54,447 nucleotides of DNA, from positions 1 to 54,447 of the forward strand of contig CALXUY010000080.1 in the NCBI GenBank assembly GCA_944391805.1. Direction: 5' to 3'. Numbering within the stretch: the first letter of the stretch is position 1; the number at the start of each line of letters is the position of its first letter. The DNA is from an uncultured Clostridia bacterium. GTDB lineage: Bacteria > Bacillota > Clostridia > Oscillospirales > CAG-272. Below, piece by piece: positions 54,321-54,447 of this stretch. Under the pieces are notes generated by a model, which did not search any database, was not told the origin of the DNA, and saw only the letters and a list, made by a program, of their open reading frames with translations. The position numbers and the translations under genes are program-made.

Positions 54321-54447
54321 AGGTTGTAGACAAAAGGCAGTTGAAATAAAAAGTGTACAAAAGCCATAGCCACTTTTTCTCTGCAAGAAGAAGGCGCAGA
54401 GAAAGAAGTAAAGGCTTCGCGTTGCTCCGCCGCAAATCTGCTTTGCA
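54321..54447. repeat. Dispersed repeat, second copy, cut by the window edge
   Basis: It starts AGGTTGTAGACAAAAGGC two bases after the terminator and continues with AAATAAAAA, ACAAAAGC, CTTTTTCT and GGCGCAGAGAAAG blocks. These parallel the copy at 25645-25986 in the same order and orientation, with scattered differences. The right part lies outside the window. Confidence 0.7.

Noticed and set aside
53862..54386. 174-codon open frame on the minus strand near the right edge
   Set aside because: It reads through the dispersed repeat, the terminator at 54283-54318 and the promoter of the next operon. It has no start signal, and no domain is recognised.

Overview
The window reads as a chromosomal segment of an uncultured, probably gut-associated member of the Clostridia (Bacillota). 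This rests on the Clostridia-type 5S rRNA sequence, AGGAGG-like ribosome binding sites, sigma-A promoters with 17-base spacers, lipobox signal peptides, BspA-type leucine-rich repeat proteins, a DUF3737 protein and a moderately high GC content by eye. I cannot name the genus. Almost all genes lie on the minus strand; only an AraC-family regulator and a DUF3737 protein are on the plus strand.

Layout from left to right. (1) 1-830: two tandem 5S rRNA genes with their own promoter and no 23S gene beside them, followed by a 224-bp palindromic-ended repeat (MITE copy 1). (2) 831-9750: a cytoplasmic endonuclease/exonuclease/phosphatase (EEP) family gene, then an operon read from 9749 leftwards: solute-binding lipoprotein, EEP-domain lipoprotein, secreted beta-sandwich protein, a 41-residue peptide, and a second secreted beta-sandwich protein. 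The leader of this operon carries mutually complementary hairpins. (3) 9816-14145: a double-barrel glycerophosphodiester phosphodiesterase (GDPD) homologue divergent from an AraC regulator, then DUF3737 and a possible small RNA. (4) 14205-23140: a glycan-related cluster with MITE copy 2, a second small peptide, a frameshifted LamG-type secreted protein, a GH78 alpha-L-rhamnosidase and a BNR/sialidase-fold protein, followed by three broken genes that show deletion and fusion scars. (5) 23356-25425: a GDPD and a glycerol-3-phosphate dehydrogenase homologue in one operon with a clear promoter and a small coupled leader ORF. (6) 25611-26019: a dispersed repeat bracketed by two near-identical hairpins, with a second copy entering the right edge of the window. 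(7) 26240-53899: a roughly 27-kb set of co-directional genes from one strong promoter: BspA/InlB-like lipoprotein, 2360-residue repeat lipoprotein, small membrane protein, InlB-like lipoprotein, a complete oligopeptide ABC transporter (OppA, B, C, D, F) and a 2406-residue membrane-anchored subtilisin with leucine-rich repeats.

Functionally, region 7 looks like a surface protein-digestion and peptide-import locus: the anchored protease would cut protein outside the cell, the large lipoproteins would bind ligands or surfaces, and Opp would import the peptides. Regions 2 to 5 suggest scavenging of glycans and phosphodiesters (rhamnose, possibly sialic-acid-like sugars, glycerophosphodiesters). 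The most novel-looking elements are the pair of small peptides with a YxxP...DL(I/L)xTS...DF pattern beside secreted proteins that share one C-terminal module, the giant repeat lipoprotein, and the terminator-associated repeat.
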